Of a DNA stretch of 64,000 bases, positions 1 to 12,300 are shown one piece after another (positions within the stretch are counted from its first letter, which is position 1; every line of letters begins with the position of its first letter). The position numbers and the translations under genes are program-made. The stretch is from Russula earlei (Eukaryota > Basidiomycota > Agaricomycetes > Russulales > Russulaceae). The notes below the pieces were generated by a model. That model did no database searches. It saw only the letters and a program-made list of their open reading frames with translations, and had not been told where the DNA came from. The stretch covers positions 1 through 64,000 of the forward strand of contig JAGFNK010000232.1 in the NCBI GenBank assembly GCA_025769875.1. The letters run 5' to 3'.

Positions 1-211
1 CCTAAGCTTGACTTAGTTTGCCAATCCCAAACAGTTGACTCCTACCCCCGTCTGCAGAGCCCCTCTCATCTTGTTGCCATACTCCAGAAGGATCTAACAC
101 TCTTTCCCCTCCACAAGTATTGCTTGCTTGACTCAAGCATATCTGCATTGGTAGGACGCGTTCATAGACGCTGACCATTGATCTTATTTAAGGCACTTTG
201 GAGCCTTAACA
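1..211 (+). mobile_element. 3' part of a 620-bp LTR (family A), cut by window start
   Basis: This stretch matches the last 211 bp of the 620-bp LTRs at 38200-38819 and 53800-54419, ending in the same ...CCTTaACA. The three copies differ largely at CpG sites. For example, ggacgcg at 154-160 reads ggacatg at 38763 and ggacgtg at 54363. A tRNA-like primer-site motif (TCTATCAGAGAC, 223-234) and a gag-like frame follow, so this copy is probably the 5' LTR of a copia-type element whose beginning lies outside the window. Confidence 0.85.
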
Positions 212-281
212 TAAGTCGAGCTTCTATCAGAGACATCGCTGTGAAAGTGAACCAGAAATAGGCAGGAAGCCTTAGGACTAG

Positions 282-821
282 GATCCAGTCATCATACGGT
301 CAGCAACCTATGCTGAAGTAGTCAAGGGAGAGAATCTATACAGACCTCTCCACAATAAAAATAAGGTGTACTACATGACTCTCAACAAGCAGCACAGTTG
401 GACACATGCATACTTCTGTAAAGACCCCTACTGTCATTGGCATAGACAGTGGTAAGCAGGCACACAAGTCCCGACTCCCTAGGAAAGGCAGTGGCAAGTG
501 GACAAACTGGAGATCGAAGGTGAACATAGCATATGCATAAAGTTCAACCAGAAATCAAAGCAAGGAACCAAGTTTGGTTGGTTCAAAGCTAGATAGAGGG
601 ACGATCTACCCTCAGGAATCAAAGGGACTGCCATCTGGTGTTGGGCAGACCAGGAAGGACCTAACAGATACAAGGTCCAATACAAAGGAAGCTACCTTCC
701 TTGCGAATACATCAACGATCAGTGGTACTTTGTTGATTACCACAAAGGACATCCCTACGCAGAAGAGGACGAAGACATTGATGAATATAAGGTTCTAGGT
801 CTAACAAACAATCTAGCCTAA
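282..821 (+). pseudogene. gag-like frame with three internal stop codons
   Basis: One frame runs from 282 to the TAA at 819-821 and reads like protein throughout, with Cys/His/Trp-rich patches such as CKDPYCHWHRQW. It is interrupted by TAA at 453-455, TAG at 480-482 and TAG at 594-596. Each stop can be explained by a single C-to-T or G-to-A change. It lies directly behind an LTR end, so a retroelement gag or capsid-like protein is the likeliest origin. I recognise no named gag domain, so the assignment rests on position. Confidence 0.5.
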
Positions 822-1560
822 AAACTCAGGAGAAAGCTGTTAAAATTCACGAAACTACACAACTAAGAGAGAGAAGCATACATATTGTTTACAATAGATG
901 GCTGAATGGTTAGCATTGGATGCTGGACAGTGAAACCTAGGTGTTTATTGGTGCATGTCATCAGCAAGGCAAGTTGTTTGTGACATTTGGTTTTTGTCAT
1001 GGTGACAATGCCACAACCAGGTGACATTGGTGACATGTGGTCAAGAAATACAGTATATTCCAAATCTAGACTACAAAGTACCCATATGATGGCTGTAAAC
1101 AGCCATCAACTGACAGGTCTCAATGGGTGATACCCATACTGTATAAACTCTGCAGTGGTCAGTGAATGGGATGGGTACAGGTCCTGTAATATGGGACCCA
1201 TACACCCATAAGACCACAGGTACAGCACACAGCCCTACTTGGCAGCCCAAAACCACCACAAGTGCCATTGCATTCACAGCAACTCATACACTGGGGAGGA
1301 ACACTTGGGTAAGCATGCCAAATCTGATGCCCTCTCCATTGTGGCCAATGTGTGTGCTCAAGCTGCACATTCTGCATGTGTGCCTTCCCCTGCAACTGCT
1401 CCCTCCCTCAGCCCAGCCATGGTGTATGCCCTCCCCTCATCATTGCTCACAGGTGCCTTCACACTGCCCACCCCAAGTGTGGCAGCACTGGCCTTCTCAG
1501 CATTACAGTCAAGCCCTTAGATTAGTTTAAATATTATTTATTCTGTTGTACTCAACTCTT
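822..1560. repeat. CpG-poor, repeat-like DNA
   Basis: The stretch is strongly depleted in CpG and rich in TpG/CpA, as in the other repeat blocks of this window. A forward frame from about 1239 to 1520 is Ala/Ser/Pro-rich and resembles the low-complexity cassettes further right, but I could not align it to them. No intact gene is visible. From about 1620 to 1825 the sequence regains normal CpG content and looks like the downstream flank of the next gene. Confidence 0.4.
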
Positions 1561-1825
1561 GAATACACCATTATGAAACTTAAGAATTGTGTGTAATTAT
1601 TATCTGTGTTTGAAATTTCTGGAGCGTGACAAACGGTACGAAAGGTCGTCAATTACAGTAAAGACGTCAACACCCTGTCAGTCTTCAACCGTCAAAATCA
1701 ATCGAATCAGATTAATGCTTCAATTCCCATTGCTCCGAGTCAGCCAGACGTCGACATGGTCACAGGACATGAACACAAGAAAACTTTAGCCTGGCATATG
1801 AATAGAAAACAGGACCAAACATGTT

Positions 1826-4800
1826 TCATGAACTGGGGAATGCGCCAGGGACTGACTGCCGGCGCTCAGGATGATGGAAGTAGGTTCCGTATCGCATTCT
1901 CGATGATCCACTAGTGGACTGTCCATCTGGACCAGACACCCCCTGATCATTGTCGGTGACAGCGAGCTCCGGCAATGCTTGCCCCCCCGCAATATCCCCG
2001 CTCCCGTCATCGTTGTTGTCAGAATCGCTATCTACGTCTTCGAGCCAAATTTCGTCGTCCGGTAATACGATAACGCCCGAACCAAAGTCGTAGCTTAGCC
2101 TGTGACTGATTGTGTGGGGTATCTGGGAATGGTCTGACGGACCAGCTGTTGCCTCCTGCCATGGGTTGTTGGTCATGTCTCCGCTCAATTCTCCTGAAGT
2201 GGCAACTGAACCCCGTACACTGTCCTGAATTGGAACACCCCTCGAAGGTGCCGTATTTCTTGTCGTAGACGTCCGCCCGCCGCTTCTAACAACGCTGTAC
2301 CGTTTACGGAGTGAAAGCACGACGGTTTGGTCCGATTTCCGCCCAGTACGGTTTGTATTGTGGGAGTTGACGAGAGTTTCCCCTCTCTTAAGAGGCAGCC
2401 AAGGTTGAGGGAGCAAACCAGTCAATGCTGGGTGTCCGTAGCGTTTTTTACCCGTACTAGGAACCTCTTAGTAACGGTGAACAGCGAATGAATCACACGT
2501 ACTTGAGTACGCCGTTGTACCAGTTAGCCATCGGTGGCTGCGACTACAAAAACGCCATCCCGTCAGTGTTTTTCAGCACCTTCAGAAAATAAGGCACACA
2601 TAATCTGTGTGGTCATCCTCGGGGGCAACATATAATATATCATCGTTCTGGGCGTATCTCCTTCTATTGAGATTGCTGGGGACGAATTAGCGGGGAAACA
2701 GTGATGCGAAGAATTAGATGGACCTTTGCGACCATGTGACTGGATGACCGGCGCGTAAGCGTGAAACGTCCTCCGTTTCTTCTCCGCGTTGCACTTCGAA
2801 AATCGCGCTCAAGTTGACATATTTACTGAGGCCGTCGAATGACTTGCTCATGTACATTGACCAAGTGATTGTGAACAAGACCAAAGGCGCGACGAGAGAC
2901 GAAAGCACAAAATATCCCTTCAAAACGAAATTCCCGGACATGAAGACGAGGAAGATGATAACACCCCATATGAGACGCGTAAATGTGATTGGCCAAGCTT
3001 GCCCCTGCGACTCATACGGCTTGTAGAATACTACGGAGATGTTATAAGTCGATAAAGAGAGCGTAAATTCCCCGCTCACCAAATAGAAGCTTGTATTTGT
3101 ATACAAGGTACGCGACACCGAAATAGACGGCGCCGAATATCAGGATGAGTGGTTGAGCAATGCTATATAGAAGGGTGATCACAAATATCAGGATGGCCTG
3201 GGGATATACAGTGCCATAGTTTATCACAGGAGGAGCGTTTAGCTCTGCAAAATCTAGTGGAAGAGCTTAGCCCAAACGTAGCATGTATAAACAATGATCC
3301 GAATACCTCTGGGCGTCCGTGTTATCAAGAGACGAAAAAAACACCGAGGGATTATGATGCCCAGGTTGAGGAGTTGTAATGGCACGATGCCGAGCCCTAG
3401 TATTCTTGGAATTTTGCTCCGTAAGGTACAATAAGGGATAAATTACTCACCTTGCAAGATAACGTAGGAGAGGAAAAAATGCCTATTCACACATTATGAG
3501 CGCAGGCGCTCCTGTCGTTTCTGATAGTCACTGACCTCGCCTGCCCCATTTGTAGAGCCTGAGCAAGTTTCTCGGGAATTTTAGCCGGTGAGTTGGCTAG
3601 GTCCCGCACAAGTTGCCAATAGGTGCTTGCCAACAGGAATATGAAGACGACATTGACAAGCAGGAAAAGGAAATATCTATGGACCATGAGCCCACCGTGG
3701 AGGTGATAAATCGGCGCACTTTTTCATAAGTGAGTATTCAACCAAACTTCTGGCGCGAAATCCCTGCATATATGTGAGAGCTGCTCCAAATTAACTTTCC
3801 AGCTCATATCAAAAGGAGAGTACTAGACCTTCTAACACGAATGGCAAGAATGCGTTTAATATGATCATTGCTACAGATGGTAACGAGTTCTGCACGATAG
3901 CGCGAATCTTCTCGTTGCTGTCGATAAGACGACCTAACCAAGGCATGACCTTCTTGATTTCTTTGTAGCTAAGTAAACTCGCCAGGCCGGTGATAGGGAT
4001 GACCCAAAAAAAGAAGAGTAGCGCGAGAGAGGCAAGGACGATCCCGTCCCGCAAGCGGAGTGCACTGGTTGCAGGGCCGACGTTTCTCCACACAATGTCG
4101 CGGGGCTCAGGGGCAAGGCAGGTTTCCAGCTCAAAGGGTGTAGACGTGTTCACTGTTTGGGCAGCGATTTGCTGCAGTCATGGTCAATCGCACCTCATGC
4201 CAAAGGTCAGGAAGTCACGAACTGCACTGGACATTTTTTCGAACGTCACGAATCCCACATCCATCGGTTTGAACCTTCCTGTGCGACGACGACGCTTGAC
4301 AGCTTCATCTGCCTCCAAAAACTGCTTTTCAAGGAACTCGATAGCGTCCACACGCCCAGAAAACCATCCGGGGCGCAGCGTTGGTCGTGGGTGATGCGGG
4401 ACAACAAAGCGATTAGGAACCTGCGCCTCAGTTGATACCGGATCTCCGTCTCCAATTAGGGCATGGTCGGATGGGTCATACGTTTCCACTGTACTCGGAT
4501 TACCCACATATCGGACCCAAGCATCCTCCAGCTTGAGGAGCGCACGGGTCCGTGCCTCGATGAGGCTTTCCAATGAGCTAAGTTCGCGACAAATGCTGAC
4601 GCTCTCTACACTTAACTTCATGTTCTCGAAGTGTTCAGCAAGAGCCCTTTCTGAACGTAGATGAGATGGAAGCCCAGTTACCATGACAGTGCGTGCGGGG
4701 ATGGAATGCACGAGCTGGAGCGAAAAGAGCTGTCTTGTTTTGATGAATCGTTTGTAGTTAAGAAAGATGAGGCGCATTGCAATGCAGGTAAACAGATATG

Positions 4801-5553
4801 TGAAGACAAGGTGGAGGGAGAGATAAGAATTAGCGTCTGAAACGAGGTCAAACCAGTCAGGTTTCTTATGCGGAAATTTGTCCTGAGAATAGAGCTTGTT
4901 CCAGTCGTCATTATCTTCATCCCCAATACCAATGTTATTCTTTGGTCCAGTTAGCGGGTGCTATCAAACATGGTGACTTGCATACCTTGAGATTAACAGG
5001 CATCAGAATTGCCACGGCAAGTGCGGAGCATAAAGAAAACAGATAGAACGACATCTTGAAAAAGTTCAAGAGCTAGCCGAGGCATCAGATGATTTACCTC
5101 AGGCAACCCGACATGAATGTGACCTACTACGGCAGCGTCGAGACCAACGATCTGAAGCACGGAGTACTCGGATATCCTTAGAGTAGGAAGAATCCAACCG
5201 AAAAAGGCATTGTGTGCGTGAGCTTCATGAGGTGAGAAGCCTGCAGAGAGTCCTTCATTAAGAATGTCACGCAAGAAATTAAAGACAGCTACCCTTCAGT
5301 TTAGTTCTGGGAGCAAAGAGGAGGGGCCATCGAATCCGAGCGTAGGAGAAGATAAGGAAAGAGGTCATGCCGATGGATAACGAGATCATGATTTGAGTTG
5401 ATAACCACGGGCCCGAGTACTTGACTGAGGAAAATGAAGTAAATTAGAAGGGGACAGACAGGCCAGACAGGACATACAAGTGGGAGGAGAACCAGGTGGT
5501 GGTCCGCCGGGCTCATCATGTGAAGCACTGAAGAAAGGATGGACTGACTCCAT
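1826..5553 (-). CDS. CSC1/OSCA-like stress-gated cation channel (DUF221/RSN1_7TM)
   Basis: Multi-exon gene for a large polytopic membrane protein of the calcium-permeable stress-gated channel family. The first exon (MESVHPFFSASHDEPG...) joins an exon with TM0 and the ARIRWPLLF segment. The FGWILPTLRISEYSVLQIVGLDA block follows in pieces, then the long cytosolic RRM-like domain (about 4184-4930). Next come the family signature CLAPEPRDIVWRN (about 4110) and several hydrophobic segments (2714-3690). The C-terminus has the conserved YGHPALTG...WLPLKRG motif (about 2400) and an acidic Ser/Asp tail ending at 1826. The start ATG (5551-5553) was chosen because its exon splices in phase with the family-like second exon. 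Known members conduct cations on hyperosmotic or mechanical stimulus; the substrate here is inferred from family. It is divergent from the next gene across 192 bp. Confidence 0.88.
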
Positions 5554-5745
5554 GTTGACACGCGAGGAAGAAAATGTTGGAGGTGCGATGCCTCGGTGCT
5601 GATGGTGGTGTGGAGCACGCGTTTGCCATCGTGTTTGAAGCGAAAATCAGCCCGTCCGAGTAAACGGAGTACTCGGCCCGCTTGCCACAGACCGCGACAG
5701 CCCCCATATTGGCGTGGCGGTTGGCGACAACGACGGCGGTGTACA
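5554..5745. promoter_or_regulatory. shared divergent promoter region, 192 bp
   Basis: The start codons of the CSC1-like gene (minus strand) and the chaperone-like gene (plus strand) are 192 bp apart. Both promoters must lie in or overlap this interval. No clear TATA box is visible. Confidence 0.5.
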
Positions 5746-6786
5746 ATGGTACCTGTTCCTCGTTATCTACGCTATGACCCCTGACAAAGCTTTTTTATCC
5801 CTCAGAATGTAGAGCCCCTTGGCGATATATCGGCACATCGATACGCGTATGAATCTGATGATGAAGATCAGCTAAATCCGCTTTCCCGACGCACTCCACA
5901 TGGAAACGCGCGCTGTTCCATTCAGGGCGAACCTCCTCCACGCGACTACGTGGAGACAATCATTATTGCATCAGGGGAGGCAGGGAAGGCCTGGGCTCAG
6001 GGGATCCAACTCGGCGAGCAGCGTGCAGTTGTCGTGATGGATGACATCGCCGTAACTCGGCTTCGTCCCTTACACTTGTCAATCAAATTTATTGAGCGTA
6101 CCTAGGTTGGTTTCGTGTTCTTGGTTTCCTGGTCAAATGCGGTGATCATAGTCTCCGAAACGTCTGAGACGCTACCAACGTGGGCGATGCGCCCATACGC
6201 AGATGCGATCCTCGGCTTCTACAACCCCAAGCGGTGAGTTGCGCTTCTGTTCCTCCCCGACTCATGCTGACATACAACTTAGGCTCCTGCTTTTGGATTC
6301 ATATCCAGCTCCTACGTACATTAGTTCTGAACCACTCGAGACTCATCGTGCTCCAACGCGCTACCTATGTACGCGCGGCAAGACAGTTCCTGTAAGCCTC
6401 TGATATTTCGTGTCAACGTCTCATTAACTTAGCGTTAGGGTCTTCCTCTGATGCCATTTTTGCCTCCCAACCTCATCCAATCGACTTCTGCGGCTTTCAC
6501 ATCCGTGGCAGGGCTTCCACGGTCGCAAACGGAAGCGATACTCCTTCTCTTGCCCTCACAATACATCCCAATGCCTCGAGGAAATAATATCTCGTTATCC
6601 TCGAACACCTCCGAGGGCTCGAAGAGTTCTGTTTGGCCGGAAACCATGATGCGACAGGTCCATGGATGCATTGTGGACCACTCCGGAATACGAGTCCCAG
6701 TGCCTTGGCAGATTAGTACGATGTCGCTGAAGCAGTCGGAGACCAGGCGGCGTGGTGACATTGGTGAAGGAGGGATGTACATATAA
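5746..6786 (+). CDS. proteasome assembly chaperone 1-like protein (PSMG1/Pba1 type), putative
   Basis: Five-exon model. Exon 1 would be only the ATG (5746-5748), spliced to an exon reading NVEPLGDISAHRYAYESDDED. Later exons carry an IIIASGEAGKAWAQG block, VGFVFLVSWSNAVIIVSE, LLLLDSYPAPTYIS and a last exon with PLMPFLPPNLIQSTSAAFTS. The order of a hydrophobic strand, then an IL-rich strand with PxxY, then a LLxPPNxxxxxxAA motif resembles PSMG1/PAC1, which forms a heterodimer that helps build the 20S alpha ring. That identification is from remembered family shape and is moderate. Introns are 50-60 bp. The single-codon first exon is inferred from phase; a start in an upstream alternative exon is possible. 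Confidence 0.5.
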
Positions 6787-6936
6787 AGTGTTATAGAATG
6801 GTCTATGTTGTTGATTGTGAGTGACTGGCGGCCAAGCAACGACGTGACTGGCAGCTCAGGTGATTGGTCATATCTGGCGAATGTGGTTGCTGAGCTACAG
6901 CATTTTCCGTCCGTACATTTCCGTCGATCCACGACC

Positions 6937-7619
6937 ATGGTAAGTGCCACAAAACTTGACTTTCTATTGTTAAGTTACACCCTCCTGCAAGAGTGACAAT
7001 GCAGGTTGGGTTCATTCTAGGCCGTCGCTTCACCACCTTATCATCTTATCGAGCAGAGTACAAAGAGGCTTTCGCCCTCTTCGACAAAAAGGGGACTGGG
7101 GCCGTACCTCGCGAAACGCTCGGTGACCTTTTGCGAGCACTAGGGCAAAATCCTACTCAGGCAGAGGTCGCCGATATTGTGGCAAGCGCTCCACGAGATG
7201 GCAAGTAGTAGCACTTCCCGCTCAGGAGCGCTGCCCATTTGACTTGTTTCGCAGTTGACTATCATACATTTTTGACCATTCTAAATCGGCCAGACGGATT
7301 CAAACCTGCGGGTACTCCAGGTAAATGTTCTACCGAGCGAAGATAGCCACTCTCAATCAGCTTCCCTTCGCAGAGGAGTTCATTCGTGGGTTCCAAGTTT
7401 TTGACAAGGAGGGCAACGGATTCATTGGCGCCGGTGAACTGCGGTATGTGCTGACGCAACTCGGGGAAAAGATGTCCGATGAGGAGGTGGATGAACTGCT
7501 CAAAGGAGTGCAGATTGGCGCGTGCGTGTTCCCTTTCAACGTTGGGACGTCGTTAACCTTGTCATAGCGATGGGAACGTGAATTATGAGTCATTTGTACG
7601 CACGATCCTCAGTCAGTGA
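6937..7619 (+). CDS. MLC1: myosin essential light chain (EF-hand; Mlc1/Cdc4 type)
   Basis: Small EF-hand protein of about 155-160 residues. The exons read [18 protein letters not shown], then [20 protein letters not shown], then [16 protein letters not shown] followed by [14 protein letters not shown], and finally [16 protein letters not shown] with stop at 7617-7619. The pattern matches the essential light chains that bind myosin IQ motifs at the cytokinetic ring. The second EF loop ([12 protein letters not shown]) keeps the acidic and glycine positions, while the first ([11 protein letters not shown]) looks poor for calcium, as is usual in this family. The start ATG (6937) is followed at once by gtaagt, so exon 1 is one codon. 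Intron 2 (7201-7254) is GC-AG: its exon joins as GAT G|TT GAC to give DVDY. Confidence 0.9.
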
Positions 7620-7748
7620 CCGGTGCACCTGGTCATGGCCCTTTTCTGGTTCGATACAATATCATGTTTATCAGTGAATGATTGTGCTCTAAATCTTCGA
7701 CCCAACTTTCCTACCAGAGGACTGGAAATATCTCAGTGAAATGAAATA

Positions 7749-9251
7749 TTACTCGCTCTTCTCAGTATCATATCCTTCTTCATCTTTCTCTCCTCCCGAA
7801 GACGCTACCTCCGCGACAATTTGGCCACCATCGGCAAGCCCTGTATCCCCTAAGCGGACAGCTGGCTGCCAGGGAACACCTTGGCGGGGATATGCAGTAT
7901 ACAAAGAGAAGCCCCACCAAACGTCCGGAGGTTGCCCTGACGAATGTACCAGTTCCCGTAAGTTGGCTTCTGCAGTATGTTCCCCGATCTCCGTTTCCAT
8001 TGCATGGGTAGGGGCAAGCTGGGCGTCAACCAAACAGTAGAGCGAGGTCACTGTTGAGGTGGGTGGGACCAACCGTACGAGGCGTTGGCCATCTGGAAGG
8101 CGGATGGTTATACGGACCGAGTCCACGTGTTCCGGCTGTTCGGGCGGGATCAACTGGTGTCTGGACTCCTGTCGCCAACGATGTCGCGCATCATAAATAC
8201 GGGCTCGAACATCCTCTGCTGCACGTTGGCGTTCTAGGGAAGCCTTTTCGAGTTCCGCGGCGCGGCGTGCTTCTTCGATGCGGCGTGCCTCCTTTTCCTG
8301 ATCACGACGGGCACTTTCGCGAAACGCAGCATCCTGTTCTTCACGAAGGGCACGGTCGCGTACGCGCTCTGCAGCAGACAATCGAAGTGTTTCCAGGAAC
8401 GGCGTGACACGTGGAAGTAGTTGATGTGTAATATGATCGGTTAGTGACCGCGCGGCCGTCGGGGCCGACGTTGGCATTGCGGATCCCTGATGCCGAGACA
8501 AGATGGTAAGAGAGGGCGAAGAGGAGGACCGTGATGATGAGCCCATGAAGGTAGAAGCACGAGGGGGTTGCAATGCTACGAATGCCACAAAGGGAAACGT
8601 GGTAGCTTGCAGCTTCTGCGCGGCTAATCACAGTACATGAGTGATCAAGTAATAGAATACTACAGGGAGTGCATACCACTCCAGGCATCCCGTTCCCGAA
8701 CATCACCTCCCCAAACAATGAACCTATTGTTGTGAAGGAGTTCTACGAGGGTGGGGTCCGTCAATGTGTGGCTGAATCGATGTTAATAAAGGACAGTATG
8801 TACGAAAAGGGACCATATACCGTTTGAAATCTGGAACGTCATCATGTTCATTGCTCACCAGGACAATACAGCCAATGCGCATTTCTGACTGGCATAGACG
8901 AAGGATTTCGTCATAACTGCCCAGAGTGAAGTCTGGTAAGACTCTCCGCGAGCCAGTGCGTAGCCTGCTGCGAAGGTCGTGGGTTTGAGGTTGAGAGGTG
9001 GAAGGGCCAGCATCTGAAACAGGACTTGCACGGCTCAAACAATGAGCCCCCGTTTCTTCCTCGAGGCTGCGGACCCAACGGTCTGAGACGGCATATGGGT
9101 CTGAGCGACTCGAGGACCTCGCAATGAGTGGACGATATAAGTTCAGGAATGAAAAGGGGACACGTGGAAGAGGAATGCGCAAAGCATGAAGCACGAACCG
9201 GATTATGCTGGCGAGGACGTGGAATGGGAAAGTCAGGATTGAGGACAACAT
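7749..9251 (-). CDS. UBX-domain protein of the FAF2/Ubx3 (UBXD8) type
   Basis: The N-terminus (MLSSILTFPFHVLASIIRFVL...) is a hydrophobic hairpin like that used by UBXD8 for monotopic ER or lipid-droplet insertion. The middle carries UAS (thioredoxin-like) sequence: VLVSNEHDDVPDF, LTDPTLVELLHNNRFIVWG and TTFPFVAFVALQPP. A charged coiled-coil follows (about 8230-8400 in the DNA), then a C-terminal UBX fold beginning VRITIRLPDGQRLVR. Family members recruit the Cdc48/p97 ATPase in ER-associated degradation. The usual FPR turn of the UBX domain reads YPR here (YTAYPRQG), and the fold has a longer insertion before it. The ATG at 9249-9251 was chosen because the longer frame begins with a non-ATG codon. 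It converges with the light-chain gene and diverges from DNA2 across 128 bp. Confidence 0.85.
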
Positions 9252-9379
9252 CGCGGTCAACAATCGTTAGACGTTAGACGACAACCGCATGCCATACATC
9301 CTGATTATGTCACCATCGCGCTCCCGTGATTGACCATCCAATCCACCAATCCGTCGACACGTCCACTTTCCCAAACGCT

Positions 9380-12300
9380 ATGCCCCTCGCAACGGAGATC
9401 TCTACCGCGGAAGAGGAGGCCTTTATGGCCAGGTTACTTACGGATCCTCCCGTCACGCCTACCCGGCAGCGAGGAGTGTCTTCCGACAAGCACGGCCCAC
9501 TGCGACAGGACTCTGAACAAAGGAATACGAGTGTCCCAGAGCATCCGTTATACTCAGTAGGGCGGATTGATCTCGAAGAAGAAATATCTGGCTGGGACTG
9601 GGATGCTCTCTCTGACTATGTCCCAACTCCCAAGAAACCTCGCAACTCGCCCAAAAGTGTTATCCCAGCCCAGTCTAGGCATCACAACGCGACGCCTTCA
9701 GTCACGTCAAAATACGTTCCAGATCCCTGTACCAGATGCTCTGTACGAGCTGTGACTGACACATGGTCTCATGGGGTGTGTGAAAAGGTGAGACTTTTCC
9801 CCAGTCTAGGTAGACACTTATGAGCCATTCTTCAGCAACTCCTAGCCGCAACCGAACCTGGCCTTGAACTTGTTTGTATCATATTGAGGGATGATTGGGT
9901 ATACACGGATATTCATGAAGGTGGGCCTGAACCGTATCCTTGTCTTCGTCATTCTCACACTCGAGAAGGTGATGTTGTGAACGTAATCGGAATGTTTCAC
10001 AAAGCGGCGGATGGCCAGAAAAGTATCACGGTGACAACTCTCGAGAATTTGCTCATTCACCATCCAGATACGCTCCTCACTCCATCTTTACTGGCATCCG
10101 CACCGAATTGCCAGCGTAGACCCCTTATTACCATGCTGTTACGGACTCCAAGTCCCCCAACACCTGCTCTCGTGTACGGCACTGTATTGCACAACGTCCT
10201 TCAAAAGTGTCTTCAAGAGAAGCGTTGGGACATGCCCTGGATGGAAGCCCATGTGGAAGCCGCATTGTCTATGGCTTTCGGTGACCTTGTGCGCGCTGGC
10301 ATCACGCTCTCCATTGCCAAGGACGAGACATTACGTCGAGCTGTCGGAGTCAAAGCATTCGGGGAACGGTACATTGGGGATAACCCTAAGGTATCTACCT
10401 CGATCGAACGTATATGAAGTACTCACAAATATTATTTAAGCCAGATGCTGCATTGTCGGACACTCGCGCATCTCGTGGAGAGACAGCGCTATTAGCAATA
10501 TGCTCTCTGCACGACATCGAGGAAGATATTTGGTCCCCAACCTACGGACTGAGGGGAAAGCTCGACGCTTCAGTACAGGCCGTCGTGTTTCGTAATCCAG
10601 GGTCATCATCCACGCACCCCGCACCTCTCGAGATCAAAACAGGCCGTACTGTTGCAGGCCTCGAACACCGAGCCCAAACAATGTTATATACCCTCCTCAT
10701 GCAAGAGCGTTACGATGATTCCGTGGATCTCGGTTTACTGTATTACACTCAAAGCGAGGAGCTGATTTCCGTTCCTGTTACTCGACTCGAGCTACGTGCG
10801 CTTGTCGGAGTGCGGAACGCAATTGCCGAATGGATGGCTCGCCGTTTTAGAGGATTGGGACGACCTTGGTTCAAGGATAACTCGTCGTTTTTACCATCGA
10901 CGATCAATAATGAAAGCCTATGTGGGCGATGTTACGCTCTAGATGCCTGTATGTTGTATCGCCGGGTATGTGTCTCTTATGCTCTGTTGCGAGCGAATGA
11001 TAGTAATTCAGATAGGCTGTCGAGAATATTGCAGACGATGTCTCACCAATCGCAGACATTTACGCCGAAAAGACTGGGCACCTCAGCCAGCCACATGCCG
11101 ATTTCTTCAAAACATGGGAGCAACTGATTGCCCTTGAGGAGCAGGACATGATGCGTTTCAAAAAAGAGTTATGGACTCTCGGCGCAGGAGAGCGAGAGTC
11201 CTTGGGCCGGTGTTTCGCAGATATGGTCCTGGACATATCGTTTCTCCCAAACGAATCGGTTCATCCAGAAGCAAGCAGAATCCATAGTTTCACGTATCGT
11301 TTCCACAAGCGCATGGAGGCAAGCGCTGGGAGCTTGCTTAACGGGCATATGAATGTTGGCGACGCAGTGACCGTCTCTGTCGCCCCTGACCTTCTCGCCC
11401 TGTGTCGAGGCTTCATCCTGGAGCTTGACCCTAAACTTGTGATACTCGGTGTTGATCACAAACTCAACATTAACGCAATTCAGGCACGTCATCGAAAGCA
11501 ATCACATCACCCACAACCCCGCTCGTTAGAAAGTTCGACCGCGGACATTGTCTTTCGCATTGACAAAGACGAGTTCTCTGCCGGCATGGGTCGGGTGCGC
11601 GAAAACCTTGCAACCTTGTTCTATGTCGGCGGGGATAAGACACGTCTGCGCCTTGTCGTCGACCTCGCTCCGCCAATTTTTGATTCCGAGAATCAATTGT
11701 TGACCATGGTACGCGCTTCCTCGCGCTGCCGAGCCTTGGCTCGGTCGCTGAACGCCGATCAAATTCTAGCGGTGGAACAGGTCCTGCGCTCGTGTGATTA
11801 CACTTTAGTTCTAGGATTGCCGGGTACGGGTAAAACAACAGTGGTGGCACATCTAATCCGCATGCTCGTTGAGATGGGCAAGACTGTGTTGCTCTCCGCT
11901 TATACTCACTCTGCTGTTGACACCATCCTTGCCAAGCTGGACGGTGTAGATTTTGGAATATTGCGACTCGGAAATATAGACAAGGCAGGCGTTGCCCTCA
12001 TTTTGAACAGAGTAGACTGTGACGGCTGTTGCAGATTCACCCTGACTCACGAAAGTACCACCTATCGACTCACAAGAAACCAACCACGATCGAGGAATTC
12101 GAACGCCAGTTTATGACTCCAAGAGTGGTCGCAACGACTGCGCTTTCCATTGACCAGTAAGCCCGAAGCTATTTTCGAGATACATTTGCTAATCAATTAT
12201 AGCGAGCTGTTCTCGCGACGGATTTTCGATTATTGCATAGTAGATGAAGCCTCACAAATCACTTTGCCAACATGCCTCGGTCCTTTGCGTTTTGCTCAGA

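Noticed and set aside
1162..1530. Two overlapping plus-strand ORFs as a gene
   Set aside because: CpG-poor repeat DNA, no recognisable domain, no intron pattern and no supporting neighbours.
11485..11530. Additional GC-AG intron in DNA2 (gcacgtc...cgttag)
   Set aside because: Removing 46 bp would break the frame, while the unspliced frame continues into the conserved FRIDKDE segment.
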